A DNA stretch of 64,000 nucleotides from Rhizobium sp. 007 (GCF_015353075.1 NZ_CP064187.1:1178001-1242000); one strand, 5' to 3'. Shown: positions 1 through 7,894, counted from the first letter of the stretch. Notes: generated from the sequence alone by a model not told the origin. A program made the numbers and translations.

Positions 1-989
1 CCGAAACTTTCGCACAGCTCATCACCATACTTGTCATCGTGATCGGGGGGCTGCGCATCCTGACGGCGGAGCTGTCCGTGGCGGACATCCTCACCTTTCT
101 GCTCTGCGTGGCGGTGCTGGTCGATCCGATGCAGCGGCTCGCCAATTTCGTCCGCCTCTGGCAGGAGGGCTACACCGGCTTCGTTCGGGCCATGGAGATC
201 CTGGAGATCGCACCGGACGTCTTCGACCGCCCGGCCGCCCATCCCATGCCAGCTCCAAGGGGTGAGATCAGTTTTTCCGACGTCGTCTTCGGCTACGAGT
301 CCGATGGCCCCAAGGTGCTCGAGCGGCTCTCGCTTACCATTGCGCCGGGCGAGTTCGTGGCCTTGGTTGGTCCTTCAGGGGTGGGCAAGAGCACGCTTTG
401 CGCGCTCATACCGCGCTTCTACGATGTGCAGGCCGGGGTGATCCGCATTGACGGTACCGACATTCGCGACGTGACGCTCTCGTCACTGCGGCGACATGTC
501 GGGGTGGTGCAGCAGGACGTCTATCTCTTTGCCGGCACCGTGGCGGAGAATCTTCGCTACGGCCGGCCCGACGCGACCGATGCCGAGGTGGAGGCCGCCG
601 CCCGTGCCGCCAACGCTCACGACTTCATCACGGCTCTGCCAAATGGCTACGCCACCGATATCGGCCAACGCGGTGTCAAGCTTTCGGGCGGCCAGCGGCA
701 GCGCCTCACGATAGCGCGCGCTTTCCTCAAGGATCCGGCGATCCTGATCTTCGACGAGGCAACCAGCGCGCTCGACAACGAGAGCGAACGGGCGGTTCAG
801 AAGGCGCTGCTCAATCTCGCGAACGGCCGAACCACCCTGGTCATCGCCCACCGTCTTTCCACCGTCCGCCACGCCGACCGCATCCTGGTGCTCACAGGCG
901 ATGGCATCATCGAACAGGGCACCCATAACGACCTCATGGCGCAGGAAGGCGTCTATGCCAACCTGCACAGCGTGCAGGCAAGCATTTGA
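1..989 (+). CDS. ABC transporter, fused membrane/ATPase protein (5' partial)
   Basis: This is the C-terminal part of an ABC exporter half-transporter. The reading frame is open to the window edge, so the start lies upstream. The first roughly 70 residues are the end of the transmembrane domain; the nucleotide-binding domain follows with a Walker A (GPSGVGKST), Q-loop, signature LSGGQRQR, Walker B (ILIFDEATSALD) and the H-loop histidine in VIAHRLST. This order is typical of MsbA/lipid- or drug-exporting ABC transporters that act as dimers in the inner membrane. The substrate cannot be told from the sequence. The next gene is convergent (minus strand), so this is the last gene of its transcript. 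Confidence 0.93.
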   Translation, partial: ETFAQLITILVIVIGGLRILTAELSVADILTFLLCVAVLVDPMQRLANFVRLWQEGYTGFVRAMEILEIAPDVFDRPAAHPMPAPRGEISFSDVVFGYESDGPKVLERLSLTIAPGEFVALVGPSGVGKSTLCALIPRFYDVQAGVIRIDGTDIRDVTLSSLRRHVGVVQQDVYLFAGTVAENLRYGRPDATDAEVEAAARAANAHDFITALPNGYATDIGQRGVKLSGGQRQRLTIARAFLKDPAILIFDEATSALDNESERAVQKALLNLANGRTTLVIAHRLSTVRHADRILVLTGDGIIEQGTHNDLMAQEGVYANLHSVQASI

Positions 990-1056
990 CCACTGGCCCG
1001 CCGCAACGGTGGCGGGCCAGCAGTCAAAAAGCGGGCAGAGCGCGGTTCAGGCCGTC

Positions 1057-2508
1057 TTAAGCCGACCTGTCTCCACGAGGCGAGGGACGCATGGCAAGGG
1101 CGCGGCCTTGGACGGCGATGGCGATTGCGACGGCGGTCAGAGCCGCCGCGACGGCGAAGGTGACCTGCATGCCGGTGGCAACGGCTTCGGGACGTGCCGT
1201 CGTGATATCGGCCGTCATCGCGGCAAAGGCGAACACGGCGCCCATGACGGAAGCGCCGGTGATGAGCCCGAGATTGCGCGACAGGCTGAGCAGGCCGGAA
1301 ACGACGCCCCGCCGATCGGCGGGGATATCGGTCATGACGGCGGTGTTGTTGGCTGCCTGGAACAACTGATAACCAGGGGTCAGGACGGCGATGGCGGCAA
1401 TGTAGCCGGCAACGCCGAACATTGCCGGAAGAACGGATAGGGCAACTGCACCGACGGCCATTTCGATGAGCCCGACGATGACCCCGAACGGCGCGCCCAA
1501 ACGGTCGACGAGACGGCCAGCCGGCGCGCCGGTCAGCGCCGAGACAACCGGGCCAATCGACATGACCATTCCAACGAACGCCGCGTTGAGCCCGAGCGCA
1601 CGGGAGAGATAGAACGGGCTCACCACCAGCGTCGCCATCATTATCGTCGAGACGAGGGCGTTCATGGCAAGGCTGGCGCTGAACTCCGAATTGCGGAATG
1701 CTGCCAATGGGATCAAAGGCGATGCCACTTTCGCCTCAGTGAAAATAAAGAGGACGATGCCGGTGAGTGCAGCCATCAGGAGCGTCGCATTCAGCGTGCC
1801 GAAATGGCCGCGCCCTATCGTCATGGCGAGAGTATAGGCGGTGAGCGCGCCTGCAAGCAGCAGCGTGCCCAGAGCGTCGAAGCCAGGGCGGTCCGTTTTC
1901 GGCGTATCGCGGTCGACGGGCAGGAAACGGTGGGCAAGAAAAAAGGCCAGCAGACCGAGCGGGATGTTGATGAGAAAGATTGCCCGCCAGCCGAGCCAGG
2001 CGATCGCAATGCCGCCAAGCGACGGACCGAGCGCGGTGCCGATTGCCGACATCGCTCCGAGCAGTCCGATGGCGCTGCCGGTTCTTTGCTTGGGGACCGT
2101 CTCGCCGACGAACGCCATCGTAAGCGCCATCAGGACGGCGGCGCCGAGGCCCTGCGCGGCCCGGGCGGCAATCAGCCACCAGAGCGAGGGTGCAAGGCCG
2201 CAGAGCGCCGAGGCGACAGTGAACACGACCAGCCCCGCCAGGAGAACCCGCCGGCGCCCGGCAATGTCGCCCAGCCGTCCGACGCCGACGATCAAGATCG
2301 TGATCGCCAGGAGGTAGGCAAGAATGATCCACTGCACCTGTTGGAATGGTGCGGCGAACACCTGAGCCAATGTCGGCAAGGCGACATTGGCAATGCTGGT
2401 GCCGAGCGAAGATAGCAGCATGGATAGGCAAAGGCCGGCAAGCGCCCATCGAACCGAAGTTGCCGGGGTTATGCCATCGTTGGTGGCGTCATCTGTGCAG
2501 GAGGTCAT
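1057..2508 (-). CDS. MFS transporter, probable 14-TM drug exporter (DHA2-like)
   Basis: A 483-residue, very hydrophobic protein with the major facilitator features: motif A-like GRLGDIAGRRR after TM2 and a motif C-like stretch around ALGPSLGGIAIAWLGWR that is typical of proton-driven drug antiporters. The length and number of hydrophobic segments fit the 14-TM DHA2 (EmrB/QacA) family. It is divergent from a LysR regulator at 2750, and the roughly 240-bp intergenic region contains a palindromic T-N11-A site, so LysR control is likely (inference). A 31-residue frame sits just upstream on the same strand. The substrate is unknown; efflux of a small toxic compound is the best guess. Confidence 0.9.
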   Translation of the reverse strand: MTSCTDDATNDGITPATSVRWALAGLCLSMLLSSLGTSIANVALPTLAQVFAAPFQQVQWIILAYLLAITILIVGVGRLGDIAGRRRVLLAGLVVFTVASALCGLAPSLWWLIAARAAQGLGAAVLMALTMAFVGETVPKQRTGSAIGLLGAMSAIGTALGPSLGGIAIAWLGWRAIFLINIPLGLLAFFLAHRFLPVDRDTPKTDRPGFDALGTLLLAGALTAYTLAMTIGRGHFGTLNATLLMAALTGIVLFIFTEAKVASPLIPLAAFRNSEFSASLAMNALVSTIMMATLVVSPFYLSRALGLNAAFVGMVMSIGPVVSALTGAPAGRLVDRLGAPFGVIVGLIEMAVGAVALSVLPAMFGVAGYIAAIAVLTPGYQLFQAANNTAVMTDIPADRRGVVSGLLSLSRNLGLITGASVMGAVFAFAAMTADITTARPEAVATGMQVTFAVAAALTAVAIAIAVQGRALAMRPSPRGDRSA

Positions 2509-2521
2509 CGGCCCTTCCCCC

Positions 2522-2617
2522 TCAGGCTTCTACGAGGCTGTTGACGACCCGGCGCGCGAGCGGTGCGACCACGAAGACGACAGCGAAGGCTGCAGGAACA
2601 AATCGGACCGATATCAT
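2522..2617 (-). CDS. Possible 31-residue membrane peptide upstream of the MFS gene
   Basis: A short minus-strand frame starts with ATG about 8 bases after a CTGGAG ribosome-binding-like sequence and ends 13 bases before the MFS start. The predicted peptide is hydrophobic (PAAFAVVFVVAPLA) with arginines after the hydrophobic part, so it could be a single-span membrane peptide or a leader peptide that couples translation to the transporter. Frames this short occur by chance; only its ribosome-binding site, hydrophobicity and tight spacing support it. Confidence 0.3.
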   Translation of the reverse strand: MISVRFVPAAFAVVFVVAPLARRVVNSLVEA

Positions 2618-2679
2618 GAAGAGCTACTCCAGAATTGCGTTAGGAACAGAGATAGCTCGCGGCCAGATAGGGCGGAAGG

Positions 2680-2692
2680 TGCATCATATGCA
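2680..2692. promoter_or_regulatory. Palindromic T-N11-A site, likely LysR operator
   Basis: TGCATCATATGCA is a perfect 5-bp inverted repeat (TGCAT/ATGCA) with T and A eleven bases apart, the classic LysR-type core. It lies between the divergent MFS gene and the LysR gene at 2750, about 58 bases before the LysR start. Binding by that regulator is inferred. Confidence 0.45.
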
Positions 2693-2749
2693 TCTCATTC
2701 GTGCGTTTGACGCCATGTCATCTGGCGCCGGCCGTGCTATGGTCGCTGC

Positions 2750-3682
2750 ATGTCGCATCCCGATCTCAATCTGCTTATCACCCTTGATGTGCTTCTGAAG
2801 GAATGCAGCGTCGCCCGCGCCGCCAAAAGGCTGCGGCTAAGCCCGTCCGCGATGAGCCGCGCGCTGGCGCGATTGCGCGAGGCGACCGGCGATCCGCTGC
2901 TGGTTCGGGCCGGACGCGGCCTTGTTGCGACGCCGCGGGCGCTCGAGCTTCGCGAGCGCGCCGGCCAGCTCGTGCAGGACGCCGAAGCTGTTCTGCGTCC
3001 CGTCGAGACCCTCGACCTGACACGGCTTGTGCAGACATTCACGCTCAGAAACCAGGATGGCTTTGTCGAGAATTTCGGACCTGATCTCATTGCACGTGTC
3101 GGCGACCAGGCGCCGGGCGTGCAGTTGCGTTTCGTACCAAAGCCGGACAGGGACAGCGCGCCGCTGCGCGACGGCAGCGTTGACCTGGAAACGGGCGTCG
3201 TCGGAAAAGCCATGGGGCCGGAGGTGCGCGCGCAAGCGCTGTTCCGAGACCGCTTCGTCGGCGTTGTCCGGATGGGGCATCCGTTGTGCGAGGTTGCGAT
3301 CACGCCTGCGGATTACGCTGCCGGCCGGCATATCCTCATCTCGCGGCGCGGGCTCGACAGGGGACCGATCGATGACGCGCTTGAGCCATTCGGCCTGAAA
3401 CGGGAGATCGTAACGGTCGTTGGCGGCTTTTCGGAAGCTCTGGCTCTGGCGCGTGCCTCGGATCTGATCGCCAGCGTCCCCGAACGCTATACGGGAAACC
3501 TGCGTGACGGGATGTTCTCTTTCCCTCTGCCGGTTTCGCCGCCGGACATTACGATCTCGCTGTTGTGGCACCCGCGGACGGACCTCGATCCGGCGCATCG
3601 CTGGCTGCGCGAGTGCGTTCGGGAGGTTTGTGCGGGCAGGCCGCCGGTTCGAGCAGTCAGTTCGTCGCCTTCTCGATGGTGA
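2750..3682 (+). CDS. LysR-family transcriptional regulator
   Basis: A 310-residue LTTR. The N-terminal winged helix-turn-helix is clear (LLKECSVARAAKRLRLSPSAMSRALARLREATGDPLLVR), and the remainder fits the two-lobed effector-binding domain. It most resembles the NodD/PcpR/LinR-type branch that begins with 'DLNLL..LDVLL'. Divergent from the MFS exporter at 1057-2508, it probably regulates that gene and itself through the palindrome at 2680. The inducer is unknown. Its last 26 bases overlap, tail to tail, the 3' end of the minus-strand gene at 3657. Confidence 0.93.
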   Translation: MSHPDLNLLITLDVLLKECSVARAAKRLRLSPSAMSRALARLREATGDPLLVRAGRGLVATPRALELRERAGQLVQDAEAVLRPVETLDLTRLVQTFTLRNQDGFVENFGPDLIARVGDQAPGVQLRFVPKPDRDSAPLRDGSVDLETGVVGKAMGPEVRAQALFRDRFVGVVRMGHPLCEVAITPADYAAGRHILISRRGLDRGPIDDALEPFGLKREIVTVVGGFSEALALARASDLIASVPERYTGNLRDGMFSFPLPVSPPDITISLLWHPRTDLDPAHRWLRECVREVCAGRPPVRAVSSSPSRW

Positions 3683-4166
3683 TCTCGCCGAATTCGTCGA
3701 TCAGCACGGTCCAGCCCTCGGATTCGGCATTCGGATCGGTCTTCAGGTAGACCGTGGCGAAGAGGCCGGGCTGCTTGCCCATGCCCGTGGAACTTTCCGG
3801 ACGGATATCGGTGACATAGGGTTTGAGCTGCGTGAACTCGTGCAGCTCGACGCTTGAGACGATTTCCGGGCCGCTGTCGGCCTGCGCGATCTGCTGCAGG
3901 TAGATTTTCGAAGTCTTGTCCGGCTGGCGGACGGAAAACAGCTTGTAATAGCCGCGGCGCGGCTGAGGTTCCACTTTTGCCGGATCGCTTGCTGCGCCCG
4001 GCGCACGCTCGATCGCGATATCCGCACGGCTTTCCTCCCAATAGCCGGTGCTGGTTGCAAAGATCACGGCGGGCGGAAGGATCGTGTCGGCTGGCGTAAC
4101 AGCCTTCGCAAGGCCTGCCGGGCCGGTGATGAGCGCAGCGGCAAGAAGAGCGGTTCGAAGCTGCAT
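3657..4166 (-). CDS. Secreted hypothetical protein
   Basis: A protein of about 169 residues that I do not recognise by family. The start chosen is the ATG at 4166, which gives a clean signal peptide (MQLRTALLAAALITGPAGLAKA, cleavage expected after AKA) and begins 4 bases after the nadK stop; a longer start at 4193 would overlap nadK. The mature part is soluble, with 'GYYKLFSVRQPDKTSKIYLQQI' and a C-terminal 'WTVLIDEFGEITIEKATN', and reads like a small periplasmic domain. Tight spacing suggests co-transcription with NAD kinase, but no functional link is known to me. Confidence 0.8.
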   Translation of the reverse strand: MQLRTALLAAALITGPAGLAKAVTPADTILPPAVIFATSTGYWEESRADIAIERAPGAASDPAKVEPQPRRGYYKLFSVRQPDKTSKIYLQQIAQADSGPEIVSSVELHEFTQLKPYVTDIRPESSTGMGKQPGLFATVYLKTDPNAESEGWTVLIDEFGEITIEKATN

Positions 4167-4170
4167 GGCC

Positions 4171-4944
4171 TCAATCCTCGAATTGTTCGGCAAGAATGCG
4201 ATCCGACCATGAGCGGTCCGGATCGGAAAGGATGCGCGCCGTCATGTGCTCCGACTGGGCGATGCGGATATGCAGCACGGATTTGACCTCGGCATTGTCG
4301 GCAACCGCATTCACGGGCCGCTTTTCGGCCTCGAGAATATGGATGTCGACCGTCACCTTGTTCGGCAGCAGCGCGCCGCGCCAGCGCCGCGGGCGGAAGG
4401 CGCTGACCGGCGTCATGGCAAGCAGCGGCGCTTCCAGCGGCAGGATCGGGCCGTGGGCCGAAAGATTATAGGCGGTGGAGCCCGCGGGCGTTGCCACCAT
4501 GAGGCCGTCGCAGATCAGTTCCGCGAGACGCACATGCCCGTCGACCTCGACGCGCAGCTTGGCGGCCTGGTAGGACTGACGGAAGAGCGAGACTTCGTTG
4601 ATGGCGAGTGCCGTGGAATTGGTGCCGTCGGCGTTGGCCGTCGTCATCTGCAGGGGATGGAAGGCATTCTCGACGGCCGCGCAGATGCGGTCCTGCAGTT
4701 TCTCGGTGCGATAGTCGTTCATCAGGAAACCGACAGAACCGCGGTTCATGCCATAGACGAGCTTGCCGGAATTCATCGTGCTGTGCAGCGTCTGCAGCAT
4801 AAAGCCGTCGCCGCCGAGCGCCACGATGACATCGGCTTCCTCGGCGGGAACCTCCCCATAAAGGCGAATCAACTCTTCCCGCGCGGCAAGCGCCTCCGTT
4901 GCCGAGGAAGCGAGGAAACAAAGCGTCTGAAATGAACGGCCCAT
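4171..4944 (-). CDS. nadK: NAD kinase
   Basis: A 257-residue ATP-NAD kinase (PpnK), which phosphorylates NAD to NADP in the cytoplasm. Visible family marks are the GGDG motif at residues 44-47 (VALGGDGFML), the NE/D motif (LAINEVSLFR) and the glycine-rich 'DGLMVATPAGSTAYNLSAHGP' segment that binds NAD. Length is typical of alphaproteobacterial NadK. It is followed 4 bases later by a secreted protein gene, probably in one transcript. Confidence 0.96.
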   Translation of the reverse strand: MGRSFQTLCFLASSATEALAAREELIRLYGEVPAEEADVIVALGGDGFMLQTLHSTMNSGKLVYGMNRGSVGFLMNDYRTEKLQDRICAAVENAFHPLQMTTANADGTNSTALAINEVSLFRQSYQAAKLRVEVDGHVRLAELICDGLMVATPAGSTAYNLSAHGPILPLEAPLLAMTPVSAFRPRRWRGALLPNKVTVDIHILEAEKRPVNAVADNAEVKSVLHIRIAQSEHMTARILSDPDRSWSDRILAEQFED

Positions 4945-5064
4945 GTGATGCCCTTTATGATCTTCGCCTAGCTAAAGGATAAAGGGCTTATGCGACAAGG
5001 TATTTTGCGCGCAAGCAGACTCTGCCGCCTCCGCTGTGGGCTGCCGAAGAGGGGAGAGCGGCTG

Positions 5065-5397
5065 CTATTTCTGCTCTCGCGTGCCCGGCGCTGCTTCGCG
5101 CTGATCCCTGTCTTCCAGGCCGGTTTCGACGATGTAGACATCGCCGTGGAGGCGGGCCTGTTCCTTCAGGGCGGCCTGTTTCGCGCGTTCATCGGGCTCG
5201 ATTTCCCCAAAAGGGCGGTCCCGCGCTATGTCCTCCGGCTTGATATCCAGCAAGGCCTCGTGCGGATGGCCCATTCCGGAAGCCAGCCCGCGCGCGGCCT
5301 GCAATTTGGCTTCCTCCCGACGCTCGGCAGCGGCCGCAGTGTCCGAGCAGCGTGCATCATCCGTGCCGGAATCAAAGCTCTTGTCCTGACCTGGCAT
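5065..5397 (-). CDS. Charged hypothetical protein (110 aa)
   Basis: A hydrophilic, acidic, alanine-rich protein without a signal peptide or membrane segment; I cannot assign a family. The start at 5397 is preceded by an AGGAG ribosome-binding site that lies inside one copy of a 16-bp tandem repeat. It is the last gene of a minus-strand cluster of three small genes (5730 down to 5065), the other two coding for short membrane proteins, so a membrane-associated role is possible (inference only). Confidence 0.6.
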   Translation of the reverse strand: MPGQDKSFDSGTDDARCSDTAAAAERREEAKLQAARGLASGMGHPHEALLDIKPEDIARDRPFGEIEPDERAKQAALKEQARLHGDVYIVETGLEDRDQREAAPGTREQK

Positions 5398-5403
5398 GTC
5401 GAT

Positions 5404-5435
5404 CTCCTACTGTGACTGGCTCCTACTGTGACTGG
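5404..5435. repeat. 16-bp perfect tandem duplication
   Basis: CTCCTACTGTGACTGG occurs twice back to back (5404-5419 and 5420-5435). On the minus strand the upstream copy carries the stop codon of the 45-residue gene and the downstream copy supplies the AGGAG ribosome-binding site of the 110-residue gene. Confidence 0.95.
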
Positions 5436-5560
5436 TCGATTGCGTGGGGAGCGGGCCGGCCGGGCGTTTCGGACGACTGGAAATAACCGGCGCTCTCGGC
5501 GGCAAGGACGGCCGCAAGCGCCAGCGCGATGGCGACCGCCCAAGCATACCGCCGGCTCAT
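5423..5560 (-). CDS. Small single-span membrane or exported protein (45 aa)
   Basis: Starts with an ATG that overlaps the TGA of the upstream gene (ATGA), a strong sign of translational coupling. The product begins MSRRYAWAVAIALALAAVLAAE: two arginines followed by about 18 hydrophobic residues, then a short polar tail of about 24 residues. It is either a signal-anchored inner-membrane peptide or a secreted peptide. No family recognised. Middle gene of a three-gene minus-strand cluster. Confidence 0.55.
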   Translation of the reverse strand: MSRRYAWAVAIALALAAVLAAESAGYFQSSETPGRPAPHAIDQSQ

Positions 5561-5730
5561 CGCGATGCCTCATGCGGCGGCTTCTCGTAGAGTTTCCGCA
5601 CCTTGCGGTCCTGCGCGTCCTGCTCACTGCGCGAGAGCTTGCGGTTTGTGAGCATGCCGTAGGCGATCGCGCAGCCGAGAAGGAAGGCGCCGCCGGCGAT
5701 AGCGAAGAGCCAAAGATACTCCGCAACCAT
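5557..5730 (-). CDS. Small single-span membrane protein (57 aa)
   Basis: A 57-residue protein with one N-terminal hydrophobic segment (about residues 5-27, YLWLFAIAGGAFLLGCAIAYGM) followed by a charged cytoplasmic-type tail rich in R, K, E and D. A purine-rich ribosome-binding site (AAGGAGGATC) precedes the ATG. The stop overlaps the start of the next gene by four bases. The layout recalls other small cytochrome-oxidase-accessory or membrane-anchor peptides, but I cannot name a family. Confidence 0.6.
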   Translation of the reverse strand: MVAEYLWLFAIAGGAFLLGCAIAYGMLTNRKLSRSEQDAQDRKVRKLYEKPPHEASR

Positions 5731-5860
5731 GCTTCGATCCTCCTTGACGATTCGAACCGGTGGACGGCGGATTTGTTCCGTTGCGGCAACAGCAAGTCCG
5801 GAAGGGGACGGGCCGGTTGGGCCTGCGGCTGCAGATTTTCAGGAGACGGAAAGGCGGCCG

Positions 5861-6067
5861 TCAGGCGCTCCGGCGAAACGAAGCCGCGTACCGATCCGCT
5901 GCGCGTTCGATGCTGTCGAGGGTATTCATGAGATCGACCATATCGCAGGCCTCCGCCCACTGCATGCCGCAGATCGGGATACCGTCCAGGGCGGCTGGCT
6001 GCATTGTCATTCCGTCAACAACAAGCCAGCGATCATCGGCTTCATGCCGGAGATTATACCGTCGCAT
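5861..6067 (-). CDS. Small hypothetical protein (68 aa)
   Basis: A short soluble protein with 'RWLVVDGMTMQPAALDGIPICGMQWAEACDMVDLMNTLD'. The ATG at 6067 is preceded by GGGAG; a GTG one codon upstream is an alternative. The mix of a beta-like N-terminus and a helical acidic C-terminus looks like a real folded domain, not a chance frame, but I do not recognise it. Confidence 0.5.
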   Translation of the reverse strand: MRRYNLRHEADDRWLVVDGMTMQPAALDGIPICGMQWAEACDMVDLMNTLDSIERAADRYAASFRRSA

Positions 6068-6153
6068 CACCGCTCTCCCGCGGCGACCATATCATATTTT
6101 AGCAAGAGCGCGAATACGCCTGGTCAGTCGGTGGATAGCGAATGCAGGGCCGT

Positions 6154-6414
6154 TCAGTGCACGGATTGCTCGGTATCGTCCAGAAACGAGCGAATGCCGT
6201 CGCGGGCGATTGTCGCCAGGAATTCGTCAAACGCCTCGCGGTCGGTCGCGAACGGTTCGTCCCAGCGGATGAGATCCTCCTCCTGCGTCACGACTTCCAT
6301 CGACCAGTCCTCGTTGGAGCCGGCTGTCCGGAAGATATCGACGAGCACGGTAATGCCGTCCTCGGTGAATTCGCCGGCAAGTTCCGAGTATTCGAGTTTC
6401 GGTTTTTTGGGCAT
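6154..6414 (-). CDS. Conserved-type hypothetical protein (86 aa)
   Basis: Acidic, soluble, about 86 residues from the ATG at 6414 (a TTG at 6426 is the longer alternative). The sequence (LEYSELAGEFTEDGITVLVD, then WSMEVVTQEEDLIRWDEPF and DEFLATIARDGI) has the look of a compact alpha/beta domain of the kind often annotated as hypothetical in rhizobia. No function can be assigned. Confidence 0.65.
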   Translation of the reverse strand: MPKKPKLEYSELAGEFTEDGITVLVDIFRTAGSNEDWSMEVVTQEEDLIRWDEPFATDREAFDEFLATIARDGIRSFLDDTEQSVH

Positions 6415-6606
6415 TCGATATCGCAATCCATAATTGTCATAGCGTACACGAGCGAGGTACTTTCACGTGCGCTTGGTAGATTTGTCAAGGAACCAGCCAT
6501 TCAAAGCAACGCCGCGGTCCGGTTGCGCCGGGTTCCCTGGAAAGAGGGAACTCTCTTGGCCGCGTGTCGTTGTTCCCATGTCACCACCAGCCAATGGAGC
6601 GTCAAA

Positions 6607-6780
6607 ATGAGCAAGACAGACGTCAAAAAGCTCGTGAAGCGGGCCGAGCGCCAGGTCGAAAACACCAGCGCCGGCGGCCATCTCGGCGGCACCTATTTCG
6701 GCCAGCAACCCGACGGAAAGACGGCATCCTCGACCAACAGCGAGGCGCGCAAGTCACGCTCGAACGACGGCAGCAACTGA
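6607..6780 (+). CDS. Small hydrophilic hypothetical protein (57 aa)
   Basis: A 57-residue, basic and low-complexity protein: a lysine/arginine-rich helix (SKTDVKKLVKRAERQVEN) followed by a glycine/serine-rich tail (GGHLGGTYFGQQPDGKTAS). No signal peptide or membrane segment. The plus-strand frame is open far upstream, but the ATG at 6607 is the only sensible start. No family recognised. Confidence 0.45.
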   Translation: MSKTDVKKLVKRAERQVENTSAGGHLGGTYFGQQPDGKTASSTNSEARKSRSNDGSN

Positions 6781-6879
6781 CGACGAGTATGGAAGCCTGC
6801 CCTCGGCAGACGATGCGATCGGGGCGTCCGGACTGCACGGGCGTGTGGCACCGTGCGCCAAAAAACTCGTGATGCAAAT

Positions 6880-6919
6880 GGGCCTCCGGCAGGGTTCGAA
6901 CCCCTGATCACAAATCAGG
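6880..6919 (-). repeat. Partial copy of tRNA-Thr 3' half (probable attachment-site remnant)
   Basis: On the minus strand this stretch matches the anticodon stem-loop (CCTGATTTGT-ATCAGG, one base changed) and the T-arm (GGTTCGAACCCTGCCGG) of the intact tRNA-Thr at 7954-8029, with the variable-loop region shortened. It has the same orientation and lies beyond the 3' end of the tRNA gene, where the far attachment site of a tRNA-integrated element is expected. A decayed integrase lies between the two copies. Confidence 0.75.
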
Positions 6920-6951
6920 ATGGAAAGCTTTATTCTACAGGTGCTTCTGTG

Positions 6952-7019
6952 CGTCATGCACAATTTGTGCGCCATCGCCGAAAATCGTCATGCACAATTT
7001 GTGCGCCATCGCCGAAAAT
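6952..7019. repeat. Two perfect 34-bp tandem repeats with a palindromic core
   Basis: The 34-bp unit occurs at 6952-6985 and 6986-7019 without a mismatch. Each contains the palindrome GCACAATTTGTGC (arms GCACAA/TTGTGC around one T) at 6958-6970 and 6992-7004. The repeats lie between the tRNA-Thr fragment and the end of the decayed integrase, a place where integrase or excisionase arm sites are commonly found. Only two units are present, so this is not a CRISPR array. Confidence 0.9.
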
Positions 7020-7420
7020 AGAGCACGAAACCTGATCCATTAGATTGCGGTGCGTGTCGCTTGGAAACATGTGGCCTGAGCGGCTCATCGTGACGGCCAG
7101 TGAGGAGTGACCGGCGAACGTGTGGACAGTTCTTCGGCTGCATGCCGGCCTTCATCCATGGGCTGATCGCGAAGCGGCCGATTGCGTGCCAGTTGAAGCC
7201 TTCGTGCTCGGTTGCCTTGCGAGCAGCGGCCGGAACTCGCGCTTTAGAATGTTCTTGTGATCGAGGAATCCGCCCTTGGAATTCGGAAACACAAGGTCAT
7301 CAGCTCGGAGCTCTTGGCCGCGTCTTTCCACTTTCGAAGCTCGGCCAGCATCGCCGACGACAACGGCACCTGCCGAATGCCTGCTACTGACTTCGTTGTG
7401 TCCTCATTCTTGTAGGCGTC
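6954..7420 (-). pseudogene. Decayed tyrosine recombinase (phage-type integrase), C-terminal part
   Basis: Pieces of one integrase catalytic domain can be read in successive minus-strand frames: TKSVAGIRQVPLSSAMLAELRKWK, then VFPNSKGGFLDHKNILKREFRPL, then FNWHAIGRFAISPWMKAGMQPK, then TVHTFAGHSSLAVTM and SGHMFPSD. At least three frameshifts separate them. Known family motifs are altered: the expected HALRH box reads HAIGR and the expected catalytic YGH reads SGH, so the enzyme is dead even apart from the frameshifts. The N-terminal arm-binding domain is missing. It lies between the intact tRNA-Thr and the tRNA fragment, which identifies it as the remnant of an element integrated in tRNA-Thr. 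Confidence 0.85.
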
Positions 7421-7528
7421 GACAGGCTCACTCTCAACTGGCCGACGGTTCCTTTCTCGGCGCGCTTTGCGCGCCGGCCGGTGCGTGGCATGTTTCGATC
7501 CCGGCGCTTTGACCGCAGACCACCACAG

Positions 7529-7563
7529 CCCGCCCACCGGCCTCACCAGCCGGCGGGTTTTTC
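7529..7563 (+). terminator. Rho-independent terminator-like hairpin (plus strand)
   Basis: An imperfect stem CCCG...CCGGC/GCCGG.CGGG is followed by GTTTTTCTTT. It would stop plus-strand transcription inside the integration scar; no plus-strand gene is evident upstream, so it may be a leftover of the lost element. Confidence 0.5.
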
Positions 7564-7577
7564 TTTACAGCCTCATC

Positions 7578-7611
7578 AAAAAAAGAGACCGCCCCGATCT
7601 GCGAGGCGGTC
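7578..7611 (-). terminator. Rho-independent terminator-like hairpin (minus strand)
   Basis: On the minus strand GACCGCC-loop-GGCGGTC is followed by a run of seven T residues after CTC. It lies upstream of the integrase fragment, which suggests that a lost minus-strand gene ended here. Confidence 0.55.
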
Positions 7612-7894
7612 AACGCGGATTCGATATCCGCCGACCACGGTGAGAGAGGGGTGAGAGACACCGAAGTCGATAGCAGCTTGGCGCAGCTGATCGCCTCTAT
7701 GGTTGGGGTGTTGAAGCGATAGCGCAACATACCAATGGACCGCGCCTCCCGACATTATACGTTGGTTGTCTCAAGCTAGACCCTTGGTATGCTGCGTCTT
7801 GTTTCTTATGCGCGATCCATGTTCCGACGAATCGCCGCTACCCTCGGGAAAAGCCCGGAAAACATGGTAATTCTGGTTAAATCATTGGCGCATG
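7612..7894. other. Gene-free remainder of the integration scar
   Basis: I see no convincing gene here. A minus-strand frame (7434-7730) of 98 codons is open but has no recognisable domain and runs through the terminators. Together with 6781-6879 and 7421-7528 this is most simply residual DNA of the degraded element. Confidence 0.5.

Noticed and set aside
6952..7019. CRISPR array
   Set aside because: Only two directly abutting repeat units without spacers, and no cas genes in the window.
7434..7730. Minus-strand frame of 98 codons in the tRNA-Thr scar
   Set aside because: It reads through two terminator hairpins and shows no recognisable domain, so it is more likely residue of the degraded element.
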